Source: Verrucomicrobiales bacterium (GTDB lineage: Bacteria; Verrucomicrobiota; Verrucomicrobiia; Methylacidiphilales; JAAUTS01). From it: a DNA stretch of 33,643 nt. The first letter of the stretch is position 1. Each line of letters begins with the position of its first letter. The translations under genes and the position numbers were made by a program. The stretch is from NCBI GenBank assembly GCA_031266335.1, contig JAISBF010000047.1, forward strand, positions 1 to 33,643. The letters are read 5' to 3'. Under the pieces are notes generated by a model. It searched no databases. It had not been told where the DNA came from and saw only the letters and a list, made by a program, of their open reading frames with translations. Below are positions 16,616 through 25,607 of the stretch, piece by piece.

Positions 16616-16847
16616 TAAATTTATTGCCTTTCATAACATAACATTAATTACCTGCTTCTGAGCACATTAACAAGTAAAAAACGCGATTATTTTTTATTTG
16701 GTTGTTTACCCATGGTCAACGGCATGGAGTGTCATGCTCCCGAACGGCTTTAAATTGGCAGCGCAGCCGCGCGGTCAAGTCACTCGGAAGAGTGGCGCTG
16801 GGTGAATTGCGCTAAATGTCCGCCGCTGTCAGTGACCTGCAACGAAA

Positions 16848-16883
16848 ACACCAGCCTTGTCCGGGTGGGGACAAGACTGGTGT
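16848..16883 (-). terminator. Rho-independent-type terminator after the Spy/CpxP-like gene
   Basis: ACACCAGCCTTGTCC-GGGTGG-GGACAAGACTGGTGT, 7+7 bp stem with one mismatch, U4 on the minus strand. Confidence 0.7.
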
Positions 16884-16896
16884 GTTGCCGGTGAGC

Positions 16897-17442
16897 TTAC
16901 TGTTTAACCTTGTTGTGGCGCCGCTCAAATTTGGTCACCAGCTCGTCAAATTTCTTTTGCTGGTCGGATTTCAACACGGCGTGGATTTTGGCTTTGCCTT
17001 CCTCCAGCAGCTGTTTGAAATTGGCGGGCTGCTGGTGATCCAGCTTGGACCACAGGGCTTTTTGCTCGTCGATGATTTGCTTGACCTTGGCCTGCTGGTC
17101 GGCATCCAGTTCCAGCTCTTTGACCAAGTGCCGAACCACTTTGCCGGCACGGTCAGCGTCCTGCCAACCGTGATGTTCCCGCGGGCTGCCGAGGCCATGC
17201 CGGCCGGCGCCGGGAGTCCCTTGGTGCTGGAAGCCGCCGTGACCTCCGGCCGGACATTGCAGGCCGGCGACGCCGCCATGCTGCGCGTGAAATTCACGCG
17301 ATCGTTTTTTGTGGCAGCGCGCGCCCACCATCAGCGCGGTAATCAGGATTAGGTTCAGCGCCAAACTGACAATGGAGAGCGTCAGCGCCCAGTTGGTTTT
17401 GCATTTTGCACAGCAGGATTCTTTGTGGTCTGGTTCACTCAT
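16897..17442 (-). CDS. Membrane-anchored Spy/CpxP-like (LTXXQ / heavy-metal resistance-like) protein
   Basis: N-terminal CCAKCK plus TM segment; C-terminal helical LELDADQQAKVKQIIDEQKALWSKL...VLKSDQQKKFDELVTKFERR. Confidence 0.6.
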   Translation of the reverse strand: MSEPDHKESCCAKCKTNWALTLSIVSLALNLILITALMVGARCHKKRSREFHAQHGGVAGLQCPAGGHGGFQHQGTPGAGRHGLGSPREHHGWQDADRAGKVVRHLVKELELDADQQAKVKQIIDEQKALWSKLDHQQPANFKQLLEEGKAKIHAVLKSDQQKKFDELVTKFERRHNKVKQ

Positions 17443-17731
17443 AATTTTTTATCGTTGGTTCGATAACCCATTTATCGAACTATTTGAACGAATAAACACA
17501 CTTGGCGGGCATCAGTTACAACTATTTATCAAAAAATCCACCAACAGCGGCCTTGCCCAATTACCTAAGCATGGTGAAATAAAAAACCGGCACGCAAGTT
17601 TCCTGAAAAAAATACTTGCAAATAAGATAATATTAATTAGCTTTTATATTGACCAGTCGGTAAATTAAAATTAGAAATAAATTTTACCCACTTATCGATT
17701 TTAATAGATTTATTGATAGGATAAGACAGCA

Positions 17732-18670
17732 ATGAACACGACACCATATACCCTTAGTACTTCGGTTGAAAGTTACTTGAAGGAAATCGGGAGATACGCG
17801 TTGCTGACCCGCAAACAGGAGGTCAAACTGGCCAACCGTATTCGCAAAAAAAATCACGCGGCCCTGCATGAATTGGTGCAGGCCAATTTGCGGCTGGTGG
17901 TGAAAATCGCCCTCGAATATGTCAGTCTCGGCTTGCCGCTGCCCGACCTGATTTCGGAGGGTAACCTCGGCCTGGTGCGCGCCGCGGAGTTGTTCAACCC
18001 GAAAGTTGGCGCCAAATTCAGCACTTACGCCGCGCTGTGGATCAAACAGCGCATCCGCCGCGCCATCACCAATCAGGGCAAGACGGTGCGGGTGCCGATT
18101 TGGAAGGCGCAATTGTTGCGCAAGACCCAGCTGGCGACCGATGAGTTGGTCTCGCAATTGGGCCGCCAGCCGTCCGAGGAGGAAATCGCTGACATTGCCG
18201 GCCTGGAAGTGGAGGATATCGGCCGGGCGCGCTCGGCCTCGGTGCAGGTGGTGTCGCTGGACACGCCCCCCGGCAACCCGGATGATTCCAAGGAAACCAC
18301 CTTGTCCAACACCATCCCGGACGAAAGCGCCGCCGACCCGGCCATGGAAATGGCGCAAAAGGAACTGTTGGAAAACGCGATGGCCTCGCTGAATGTCCTG
18401 AATGACAAGGAACTGAAAATCCTGGCCATGCGCTTCGGCCTGCACGGTCGCGAGGAAGAAACGCTCGACACCATCGGCAAGGACTTCCGCGTCAGCCGCG
18501 AGCGCATCCGCCAGTTGCAGGAAATCGCGCTGACCAAGTTGCGCCGCCAGCTGGACGACGAGAGTTCGTGCAACTCGGAAGCGGACCGGCGGAAAAATTC
18601 GCAGCAGTTGAACGAACGCCTGAAGGTGTTGTTCGACGACAAAAATTCCGCGCGCACAGTGCCGGCCTAA
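17732..18670 (+). CDS. RNA polymerase sigma-70 family factor (RpoD/RpoS-like)
   Basis: SVESYLKEIGRYALLTRKQEVKLANRI; LVQANLRLVVKIALEYVSLGLPLPDLISEGNLGLVRAAELFNPKVGAKFSTYAALWIKQRIRRAI; ETLDTIGKDFRVSRERIRQLQEIALTKLR. Confidence 0.93.
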   Translation: MNTTPYTLSTSVESYLKEIGRYALLTRKQEVKLANRIRKKNHAALHELVQANLRLVVKIALEYVSLGLPLPDLISEGNLGLVRAAELFNPKVGAKFSTYAALWIKQRIRRAITNQGKTVRVPIWKAQLLRKTQLATDELVSQLGRQPSEEEIADIAGLEVEDIGRARSASVQVVSLDTPPGNPDDSKETTLSNTIPDESAADPAMEMAQKELLENAMASLNVLNDKELKILAMRFGLHGREEETLDTIGKDFRVSRERIRQLQEIALTKLRRQLDDESSCNSEADRRKNSQQLNERLKVLFDDKNSARTVPA

Positions 18671-18770
18671 CCGGCAGCGATGCCCGGCCGCGGCGCGGGT
18701 GTGAAAAAAGAAGGGGCGGGAGTTCGTTTTTTAAGTTGATTAAGTTTTTTTAGTTTTTTAGGTTTTCATC

Positions 18771-19268
18771 ATGCGTCGCGCGATTTATCCGGGCAGTTTT
18801 GACCCCATCACCAACGGGCATCTCGACATCCTCAGCCGAGCGTTGCGGATTTTTGACGAGGTGGTGCTAGCGGTCGCGCGCAATGAGAACAAGGCGCCGC
18901 TGTTCACCCAGGAGGAGCGCGTGGCGCTGAACCTGGCCGCCATCCGGGACTTGCCCGGCCACGAGCGGGTCCGGGTCGGTTGTTTTCACGGGCTGCTGGT
19001 GGACTATGCGCTGACCGAGCAGGCCGCCACCATCATTCGCGGGTTGCGGGCGGTGTCGGATTTCGAGTTCGAGCTGCAACTCGCGCTGATGAACCGGAAA
19101 TTGCGGTCCGACATCGACACCATTTTTCTGATGCCGAAAGACAACTACACCTACCTCAGCTCCAGCCTGGTCAAGGAAATCGCCCGGCTGGGCGGCGACG
19201 TGGCGGATTTCGTCCCGCCCTGCGCGCAACAGGCGTTGCAAACCAAACTCCGCCAACCCCGCCCGTGA
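18771..19268 (+). CDS. coaD: Phosphopantetheine adenylyltransferase
   Basis: MRRAIYPGSFDPITNGHLDILSRALRIFDEVVLAVARN...IIRGLRAVSDFEFELQLALMNRKL...TYLSSSLVKEIARLGGDV. Confidence 0.97.
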   Translation: MRRAIYPGSFDPITNGHLDILSRALRIFDEVVLAVARNENKAPLFTQEERVALNLAAIRDLPGHERVRVGCFHGLLVDYALTEQAATIIRGLRAVSDFEFELQLALMNRKLRSDIDTIFLMPKDNYTYLSSSLVKEIARLGGDVADFVPPCAQQALQTKLRQPRP

Positions 19269-19729
19269 AAATTCGCCTGGCAGACTTACGGGACGGGCCG
19301 CTGGACCTGCAAGGGGAACTGGCACCGGCAGCGTATGACTTGGTCATCACCGGCCACGAACAGTGGTCGCCGCTGACCTACCGCTTCCACGTCGAACTGC
19401 TCGGTGAACACGAGTTGCTGGCGCGCGGCAGCATCCACACCGCCGTGACCGTCCCCTGCGCCCGCTGCCTGGAGCCGATCACGCTGCCGGTGCGCGTGCC
19501 GGATTTCACCTGCGCCATGCCGGTTACCACCGAGGAGTCAATCGACTTGACGCTGACCATGCGGGAAGATATTTTACTCAACTTGCCAATGGCCCCCAGC
19601 CACGCCGACATCGGCGGCCACTGCCCGCCTCAGGTGGAGCAGCGTTGCCAGGCCGATGCCGAGCAATTCACCGCCCAGCGGCGGAATGAAACCTGGGGGG
19701 CGCTGGATAAGTTTAACGAAAGAGAGTAA
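19265..19729 (+). CDS. YceD/DUF177-family protein
   Basis: VKIRLADLRDGPLDLQGEL...VPCARCLEPITLPV; GTG start overlaps the coaD stop; precedes rpmF. Confidence 0.8.
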   Translation: MKIRLADLRDGPLDLQGELAPAAYDLVITGHEQWSPLTYRFHVELLGEHELLARGSIHTAVTVPCARCLEPITLPVRVPDFTCAMPVTTEESIDLTLTMREDILLNLPMAPSHADIGGHCPPQVEQRCQADAEQFTAQRRNETWGALDKFNERE

Positions 19730-19731
19730 TT

Positions 19732-19917
19732 ATGGGCGTTCCCAAGAGAAAAACATCGAAAATGCGTTCCCGGATGCGCAAAGCCTCCCAGCGCAAAGAC
19801 CCGTTGCAATTGCGCACCGACAGCCGGACGCATCACGCGCACCGCGGGCACACCGTCGATCCGAAAACCGGCCTCTACCGCGGTCGCCAAGTCCTGACCG
19901 TCAGCGCCGCAGGTTGA
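19732..19917 (+). CDS. rpmF: 50S ribosomal protein L32
   Basis: MGVPKRKTSKMRSRMRKASQRKDPLQLRTDSRTHHAHRGHTVDPKTGLYRGRQVL. Confidence 0.96.
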   Translation: MGVPKRKTSKMRSRMRKASQRKDPLQLRTDSRTHHAHRGHTVDPKTGLYRGRQVLTVSAAG

Positions 19918-19938
19918 ACCTGAGTCTTCTCATCCCGG

Positions 19939-20946
19939 ATGAGAATCGCACTTGACTCCATGGGCGGCGACTTTGCCCCCGCCTACCCGGTGCATGCCGC
20001 CGTGGAAGCCTTGCGGAACTTCCGCGCCATCTCGCGCTTGATCCTGGTTGGCGACGAGGAACAAATTCGTCGTGAATTGTCCCGGCACGGCACCGTGCCG
20101 GCTGACCGGCTGCGCGTGTTCCACACCACCCAGGTGGTCGCCATGGCGGACAGCCCGGTGGAGGCGGTGCGCCGGAAAAAGGACAGCTCCATGTGCCGCG
20201 CCGTGGATTTGGTCAAGGAAGGCGCCGCCGACGCCATTGTCAGCGCCGGCAACACCGGCGCCCTGCTGGCCGCCAGCACCATCAAGCTCCGCACCCTGGC
20301 CGGCGTGGACCGCGCGGCGCTGGCGGTGGTGATGCCCAAGCGGGACGGCATTTTCGTGCTCATGGACGCCGGCGCCAGCGTGGACGCCAAGCCGGACAAT
20401 CTGGTTGATTACGCCATCATGGGCGAGGCTTACTGCCGCCATCTCCTGCGCAAGCCCGACCCGAAAATCGGCGTGCTCAGCAACGGCTCCGAGCGAGGCA
20501 AGGGGAGCAAGCTCGCCTGCGAAGCCTACGATTTGCTCAAGGACACGCCGGTCAATTTCATCGGCAACATCGAGGGCCACGACTTGTTTGACGGCCCCGC
20601 CGACGTGGTGGTCTGCGACGGCTTCGTCGGCAATGTCCTGCTCAAATCCATCGAAAGCATGGCCCGGATGACCTTCAAAATGCTGAAGGAAGAACTGACC
20701 GCCAACCTCGTCCGGCTTTCCGGCGCCATGCTCACCAAGGGTGCCTTCGCCACCATTCACAAAAAAGTCAACGCTGACGATCACGGCGGCGCGCTGCTGC
20801 TCGGCGTCAATGGCATCGTCATCAAGGCCCACGGCTCTTCCTCCGTCCGCGCGTTGTGCAGCTCCCTGCGGGTGGCCGTGGAAGCCGTTGACAATCAGGT
20901 CAACCCGCATATCATTGAAAACCTCGCGCGGCTGCGCAATCTGTAA
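19939..20946 (+). CDS. plsX: Phosphate acyltransferase PlsX
   Basis: MRIALDSMGGDFAPAYPVHAAVEAL...DAIVSAGNTGALLAAS...VLSNGSERGKGSKLACEAYDLLK...NFIGNIEGHDLFDGPADVVVCDGFVGNVLLKSIE. Confidence 0.97.
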   Translation: MRIALDSMGGDFAPAYPVHAAVEALRNFRAISRLILVGDEEQIRRELSRHGTVPADRLRVFHTTQVVAMADSPVEAVRRKKDSSMCRAVDLVKEGAADAIVSAGNTGALLAASTIKLRTLAGVDRAALAVVMPKRDGIFVLMDAGASVDAKPDNLVDYAIMGEAYCRHLLRKPDPKIGVLSNGSERGKGSKLACEAYDLLKDTPVNFIGNIEGHDLFDGPADVVVCDGFVGNVLLKSIESMARMTFKMLKEELTANLVRLSGAMLTKGAFATIHKKVNADDHGGALLLGVNGIVIKAHGSSSVRALCSSLRVAVEAVDNQVNPHIIENLARLRNL

Positions 20947-20973
20947 TCCCGCGCCGCCCGCTGAACAACCGTT

Positions 20974-21948
20974 ATGAAAATCCTGGCCACTGGTAAATAC
21001 TTGCCCGCGCGAATTGTCCCCAATTCCTTTTTTGAAAAAACCCTTGAGACCTCCGACGATTGGATCTTCACCCGCAGCGGCATCAAGGAACGTCGCATCG
21101 CCAGCGACCGGGAAACCGCCACCTACATGGCCACCCAGTCCGCCCTCGACGCCCTGGCCAAGGCCGACCTCGCTGCCGGTGACCTGGGCATGATCATCGT
21201 CGGCACTTCCACCTCCGACTACGTGTTCCCCTCCGTCGCCTGCCAGGTGCAGGCCGCCATCGGGGCGCAACAGGCCGCCGCCTTTGACCTGCAAGCCGCC
21301 TGCACCGGATTCCTCTACTCCCTCATCCTCGCCAACCAATTCCTCAGCAGCGGCACCTGCCGGAACATCCTCGTCATCGGCGTGGACAAACTCTCCGCCA
21401 TCATCAACTGGCACGACCGCAGCACCGCCGTCCTGTTCGGCGACGGCGCCGGCGCCGCGGTCCTCCAGGCCAACCGCGGCCAGCACTGCCACGGCCGCCT
21501 CCTCGCCTTCGACCTGGGCGCTGACGGTCGCTACGAGAAAATCCTGTTCATGCCCAACGCCAACACCGCCAAGTCCAACGCCATCGACCTCAGCCACGGC
21601 GTCAGCATGTTCATGAGCGGCCAGGAAGTGTTCAAACACGCCGTCACCGCCATGGCCCAATCCGTGCAAAAAAGCCTGGCCACCGCGGGCCTGACGCTGG
21701 ACGACATCAAATGCGTCATCCCGCACCAGGCCAACCTGCGCATTGTCAAGGTGCTGGCCGACCGCCTGAAAATTCCCAAGGAAAAAGTATTCACCAACCT
21801 CGAACGCTACGGCAACATCAGCGCCGCCTGCATCCCCGTCGCCTTGAGCGAGGCGGAACAACACTACCAACTGCAACCTGGCGACAAAATCCTGATGGTG
21901 GCCTTCGGCGGCGGCCTGACCTGGGCTTCCGCCATCATGGAATGGTGA
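20974..21948 (+). CDS. fabH: 3-oxoacyl-ACP synthase III
   Basis: TSDDWIFTRSGIKERRIA...AAAFDLQAACTGFLYSLILA...VIPHQANLRIVKVLADRLKIPKEKVFTNLERYGNISAACIPVALSEA. Confidence 0.97.
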   Translation: MKILATGKYLPARIVPNSFFEKTLETSDDWIFTRSGIKERRIASDRETATYMATQSALDALAKADLAAGDLGMIIVGTSTSDYVFPSVACQVQAAIGAQQAAAFDLQAACTGFLYSLILANQFLSSGTCRNILVIGVDKLSAIINWHDRSTAVLFGDGAGAAVLQANRGQHCHGRLLAFDLGADGRYEKILFMPNANTAKSNAIDLSHGVSMFMSGQEVFKHAVTAMAQSVQKSLATAGLTLDDIKCVIPHQANLRIVKVLADRLKIPKEKVFTNLERYGNISAACIPVALSEAEQHYQLQPGDKILMVAFGGGLTWASAIMEW

Positions 21949-21954
21949 GCTTTT

Positions 21955-22131
21955 AGCTTCATTAACGCAAAGAGACAAAGAAACAAAGGCGCGAAGAATT
22001 TTTTACAGAGAGGACCTGGAGTTATTGGAGGGGGCCGTTGCTTGGAGCAAACCTTTCTCCAATAACTCCATGCTCTCTTTGTAAAAAAACTTTGTGTCTT
22101 TGTCCCTTCGCGCCTTTGCGTTAATGAAGCT
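21955..22131. repeat. Long nested inverted repeat, family III, copy 1
   Basis: AGCTTCATTAACGCAAAGAGACAAAG...GGCGCGAAG...ACCTGGAGTTATTGGAG / CTCCAATAACTCCATGCT...CTTCGCGCCTTTGCGTTAATGAAGCT. Confidence 0.95.
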
Positions 22132-22173
22132 CTTGACGGTTTCCCGCTTGCAGGTCACGGTCAGCGGGTTAAC

Positions 22174-22884
22174 ATGACCGGCATGTTGTTCTGGATTATC
22201 TTCATTGTCACCGCCGTCATCTCATTGGTCGCGGCGGCGCGGGTCAAGGCGGCGTTTCATCACTGGAGCCGGGTGCCGGCGGCCTCGGGCGAGACTGGCG
22301 CCGGCTGCGCGCGGCGCATCCTCAGCGCGGCGGGGATTCATGACGTGGACATTGTCGCGGGCAACTCGTTCCTCGGCGACCATTATGATCCGTTACACCG
22401 GCGGCTGGTGCTGTCGCCGGACAATTATCGCGGCGACTCCATCGCGGCGTTGGGCATCGCGGCGCACGAATGCGGACACGCTATCCAGCATCAAATTGCC
22501 TACGCGCCGCTGAAATGGCGCATGGCGTCGGTGGGCGCGACCACTTACGCGAACCAGATTGTCACCTGGCTGCCGCTGCTGTTCCTGTTCACCGGCGGCT
22601 TCGGGCATCACGCCTCGACCACCACTTACCTGCTCATCATGGCCTGCGGCTGGGGCGTCATCATGCTGTTCAACCTGGTGACGCTGCCGGTGGAGTTCGA
22701 CGCCTCGCGCCGCGCGGTGGTGATTCTGGACAAGATGAATTTCCTCGCCACGGACGAGGAGCGGGCGGGCGTAAAAAAAGTGCTGACCACGGCGGGCTGG
22801 ACCTACGTGGCGGCGTTCATCACCTCATTACTCTACACCCTGTATTATCTGCTGCCGCTGCTGCTGGGCAACCGGCGGAATTAA
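22174..22884 (+). CDS. YugP-like membrane zinc metallopeptidase
   Basis: DVDIVAGNSFLGDHYDPLHRRLVLSPDNYRGDSIAALGIAAHECGHAIQHQIAYAPLKWR; HEXXH-type site. Confidence 0.92.
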   Translation: MTGMLFWIIFIVTAVISLVAAARVKAAFHHWSRVPAASGETGAGCARRILSAAGIHDVDIVAGNSFLGDHYDPLHRRLVLSPDNYRGDSIAALGIAAHECGHAIQHQIAYAPLKWRMASVGATTYANQIVTWLPLLFLFTGGFGHHASTTTYLLIMACGWGVIMLFNLVTLPVEFDASRRAVVILDKMNFLATDEERAGVKKVLTTAGWTYVAAFITSLLYTLYYLLPLLLGNRRN

Positions 22885-22894
22885 CCGCGGCTAT

Positions 22895-23014
22895 AGCTTC
22901 ATTAACGCAAAGAGACAAAGGAGCAAAGGCACAAAGGTTTTTTGTTAATTAAAAACCAAATCCAAAAAAAACTTCGCGCCTTTGTCCCTTTGTGTCTTTG
23001 CGTTAATGAAGCTT
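22895..23014. repeat. Long inverted repeat, family III, copy 2, between convergent genes
   Basis: AGCTTCATTAACGCAAAGAGACAAAGGAGCAAAGGC...CGCCTTTGTCCCTTTGTGTCTTTGCGTTAATGAAGCTT; right end meets the stop codon of the antiporter gene. Confidence 0.95.
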
Positions 23015-24260
23015 AAAGAAACAACCAACCGATCAGTATCAGCGTCGGCAACAAGATGGGCAGCGCATACTGCCAGATGTATTGCGCGAAGCCGGGGACG
23101 CGGACGCCGGCGTGCTCGGCGATGGCTTTGACCATGAAGTTCGGGCCGTTGCCGATGTAGGTCAGCGCGCCGAAAAAGACGGCGCCGAGCGAGATGGCGA
23201 CGAGATATTCACCATGACCGGCGAGCAGGCCGCTGACGTTGACGCCGCGCAGTCCCTCGGCAGCGCTCAAAAAGGTGAGGTAAGTCGGCGCGTTGTCGAG
23301 CACGCCGCTGAGGATGCCGCTGGCAAAGTAGAACGTCAGCGGCGAGCCGAGGCCCAGGCCGGCGGCGTGCGCTTTCAAATAGGCCAGCGCGGGCATCATC
23401 GTGGCGAAAATGCCGGCGAACAGCCACGCGACTTCCCGGATCGGCTGGAAATTGAAGCCATTGGCGGCGCGCGTGGCGCGTGGCGTGGTGCAGTACGCGG
23501 CAGCGGCGGCGGCCACCATCAGCGCCTCCCGCCACGGCGAGGGCAGGAACACGGCGGCCAGAATCAGCGCCAGCCAGAGGAAGTTGCGCGCGCCGGTGAG
23601 TTGCCACGCTGCGCCACCGTCAGCGGGCGGCACGGCGCGGACCGCGGCCGGCGCGCGCCGGAAGTTCCGCCGGTCCAGCACCCAGAACACCGTCAGCAGC
23701 AGCGCCAACGCGCAGGCCCACGGTGCCAGCAGATGTTGCAACGGCCAGAAAAACGGCACGCCGCGCAGGTAGCCGAGGAACAGCGGCGGGTCGCCGACGG
23801 GAGTCAGGCAGCCGGCGATGTTGCTGACGGTGAAGATGAAGAACACGAGGTGCAGCGCGGTGACGCGGGGCTGGTTCATCCGCAGCCACGGGCGAATCAA
23901 CAGCATGGACGCGCCGGTGGTGCCGATGATATTGGCCAGCACGCTGCCGATGAGCAGGAAGACGACATTGCCGGCCGGCGTGGCCGTGCCGCGCCACGCG
24001 AGGTGGATGCCGCCGCTGACGATGAACAACGAGCCGATGAGGGCGATGAAGCTGGCGTATTCACGCGCGGCGCGCGCCACGGTCAGCGGGTCGCGCAGCG
24101 CGAGGAGATAATACCCCAGCGTAATGCCGCCCAGCCCCGCCGCCACGAGCGGGTAAAACTTTTCCCACCAGCGTTTGTTAACGAACGGCATGATGGCGAT
24201 GGACAACAGCAGCGCCGCGAAGGGCAGCAACATCCACGGGTTGGGGTCGATTGGCATCAC
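23013..24260 (-). CDS. NhaD-like sodium:proton antiporter / ion transporter superfamily
   Basis: Polytopic; VFLLIGSVLANIIGTTGASMLLIRPWLRMN, IAGCLTPVGDPPLFLGYLRGVPFFW, YIGNGPNFMVKAIAEHAGVRVPGF. Confidence 0.83.
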   Translation of the reverse strand: MMPIDPNPWMLLPFAALLLSIAIMPFVNKRWWEKFYPLVAAGLGGITLGYYLLALRDPLTVARAAREYASFIALIGSLFIVSGGIHLAWRGTATPAGNVVFLLIGSVLANIIGTTGASMLLIRPWLRMNQPRVTALHLVFFIFTVSNIAGCLTPVGDPPLFLGYLRGVPFFWPLQHLLAPWACALALLLTVFWVLDRRNFRRAPAAVRAVPPADGGAAWQLTGARNFLWLALILAAVFLPSPWREALMVAAAAAAYCTTPRATRAANGFNFQPIREVAWLFAGIFATMMPALAYLKAHAAGLGLGSPLTFYFASGILSGVLDNAPTYLTFLSAAEGLRGVNVSGLLAGHGEYLVAISLGAVFFGALTYIGNGPNFMVKAIAEHAGVRVPGFAQYIWQYALPILLPTLILIGWLFL

Positions 24261-24277
24261 GGCCTACTGTAACGCTT

Positions 24278-24441
24278 AGCTTCATTAACGCAAAGACGCA
24301 AAGGCGCGAAGATTTTTTACAAGAAGGACATGGAGTTATTGGAGGCAGGTTTGCTTCAATCAATAGCCTCCCTCCAATTCCTCCATGTTCTCCCTGTAAA
24401 AAAAATTCTTTGCCCCTTTGCGCCTTTGCGTTACTGCGGCT
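24278..24441. repeat. Long nested inverted repeat, family III, copy 3
   Basis: AGCTTCATTAACGCAAAGACGCAAAGGCGCGAAG...GACATGGAGTTATTGGAGG / CCTCCAATTCCTCCATGTTCTCC...CGCCTTTGCGTTACTGCGGCT. Confidence 0.93.
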
Positions 24442-25489
24442 AAAAGAGAAATTCCGTTGCCGCTGACGTTGCGCTGATGTCGTCGCGCTGGGTGGCGGCG
24501 TAGAAGAGTTGGGCGTCGGCGGCAAGGAGGCGCCAGAACTTTTGCCGGCGGCCGGCGTCGAGGTCGGTCAGGGCGTCGTCAATCAGCAACAGCGGCCAGC
24601 GGCCGGTGTGCGCCTGGATTAGCCGCGCTTCCAGCAGCCGCAACGCCAGCGCCGCGCTTTTCACCTGCCCCTCGGAGCCGAAGTCGCGCAACGGTTGGCC
24701 GCGCAACGCCAGCGTCCAGTCGTCGCGGTGCGGGCCGAGCAGCGCCGTGCCGCGCTCGCGCTCGCGCCGCCACAACTCGTCGCGCGCCAGCTCCAGGCCG
24801 CGCGGGATTTGCGGCGCGAAGGTCAGCGTCAGCGCCTCGTCCGCGCCCGCCAACCCGGTGTAAAATTCCGCCAGCAGCGGCGCCGCCTGCGCGGTGAACT
24901 CGACCCGCTGACGGTGAATGCCGTCGCTGAGCGCGGCCAGTTGCGCGGTCAGCGCCGACCACAACTCGCGGTCGGGCCGCGGGCCGCGCAACAGCGCGTT
25001 CTTTTGCCGCAGCAACAGTTGCGCGCGTTGTATCTCGCCGAGGTACGGCGGTTGCGCGGCGGCGAGCAAGCCGTCGGCCCACTGACGGCGCGACTGGCCG
25101 CCGCCGCTGACGATGTCACGGTCGCGGTTCTGGAACACCACCGCCGGCGCGCGGCCCCAGAACTCGCGGACGCTGAGATGGTCCCGACCGTCAGCGGCGA
25201 GGTTGCGCCGCGCCGGTGACCATTCGACTTTCAACCGCTGCCGCTGACCGTCGGCGTCCGCGAACACGCCGCTGATGCCGAAGTTTTCCGCGCCCCAGCG
25301 CGCCAGCTCGCGCGGCTGCCGGGTGCGGAAGGAGCGGCAGCGGGAGAGAAAGTACACCGCCTCCAGCACCGAGGTCTTGCCCCGGCCGTTGGGGCCGAGC
25401 AGCAGGTTGCAGCCGGTGAAGCCCTCCAGCTTTAACTCCGCGTGGCAGCGGAAATTTTGCAACGTGAGCGCGGTCAGCATCAGCGGCAT
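24440..25489 (-). CDS. recF: DNA replication and repair protein RecF
   Basis: MLTALTLQNFRCHAELKLEGFTGCNLLLGPNGRGKTSVLEAVYFLSRCRSFR...GPHRDDWTLALRGQPLRDFGSEGQVKSAALALRL...LLLIDDALTDLD. Confidence 0.93.
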   Translation of the reverse strand: MPLMLTALTLQNFRCHAELKLEGFTGCNLLLGPNGRGKTSVLEAVYFLSRCRSFRTRQPRELARWGAENFGISGVFADADGQRQRLKVEWSPARRNLAADGRDHLSVREFWGRAPAVVFQNRDRDIVSGGGQSRRQWADGLLAAAQPPYLGEIQRAQLLLRQKNALLRGPRPDRELWSALTAQLAALSDGIHRQRVEFTAQAAPLLAEFYTGLAGADEALTLTFAPQIPRGLELARDELWRRERERGTALLGPHRDDWTLALRGQPLRDFGSEGQVKSAALALRLLEARLIQAHTGRWPLLLIDDALTDLDAGRRQKFWRLLAADAQLFYAATQRDDISATSAATEFLF

Positions 25490-25607
25490 GATAGCAAGCC
25501 GGGGCGCGGAGGAAAGGCGCTTCGCCGGGCGGCGGTTTTTTTCCGGCGGGCCGCGCGCATGGGACTTGAACCGCGCGCCGGCGCCGGTTAAGGTGGCGGG
25601 CTGCCTT

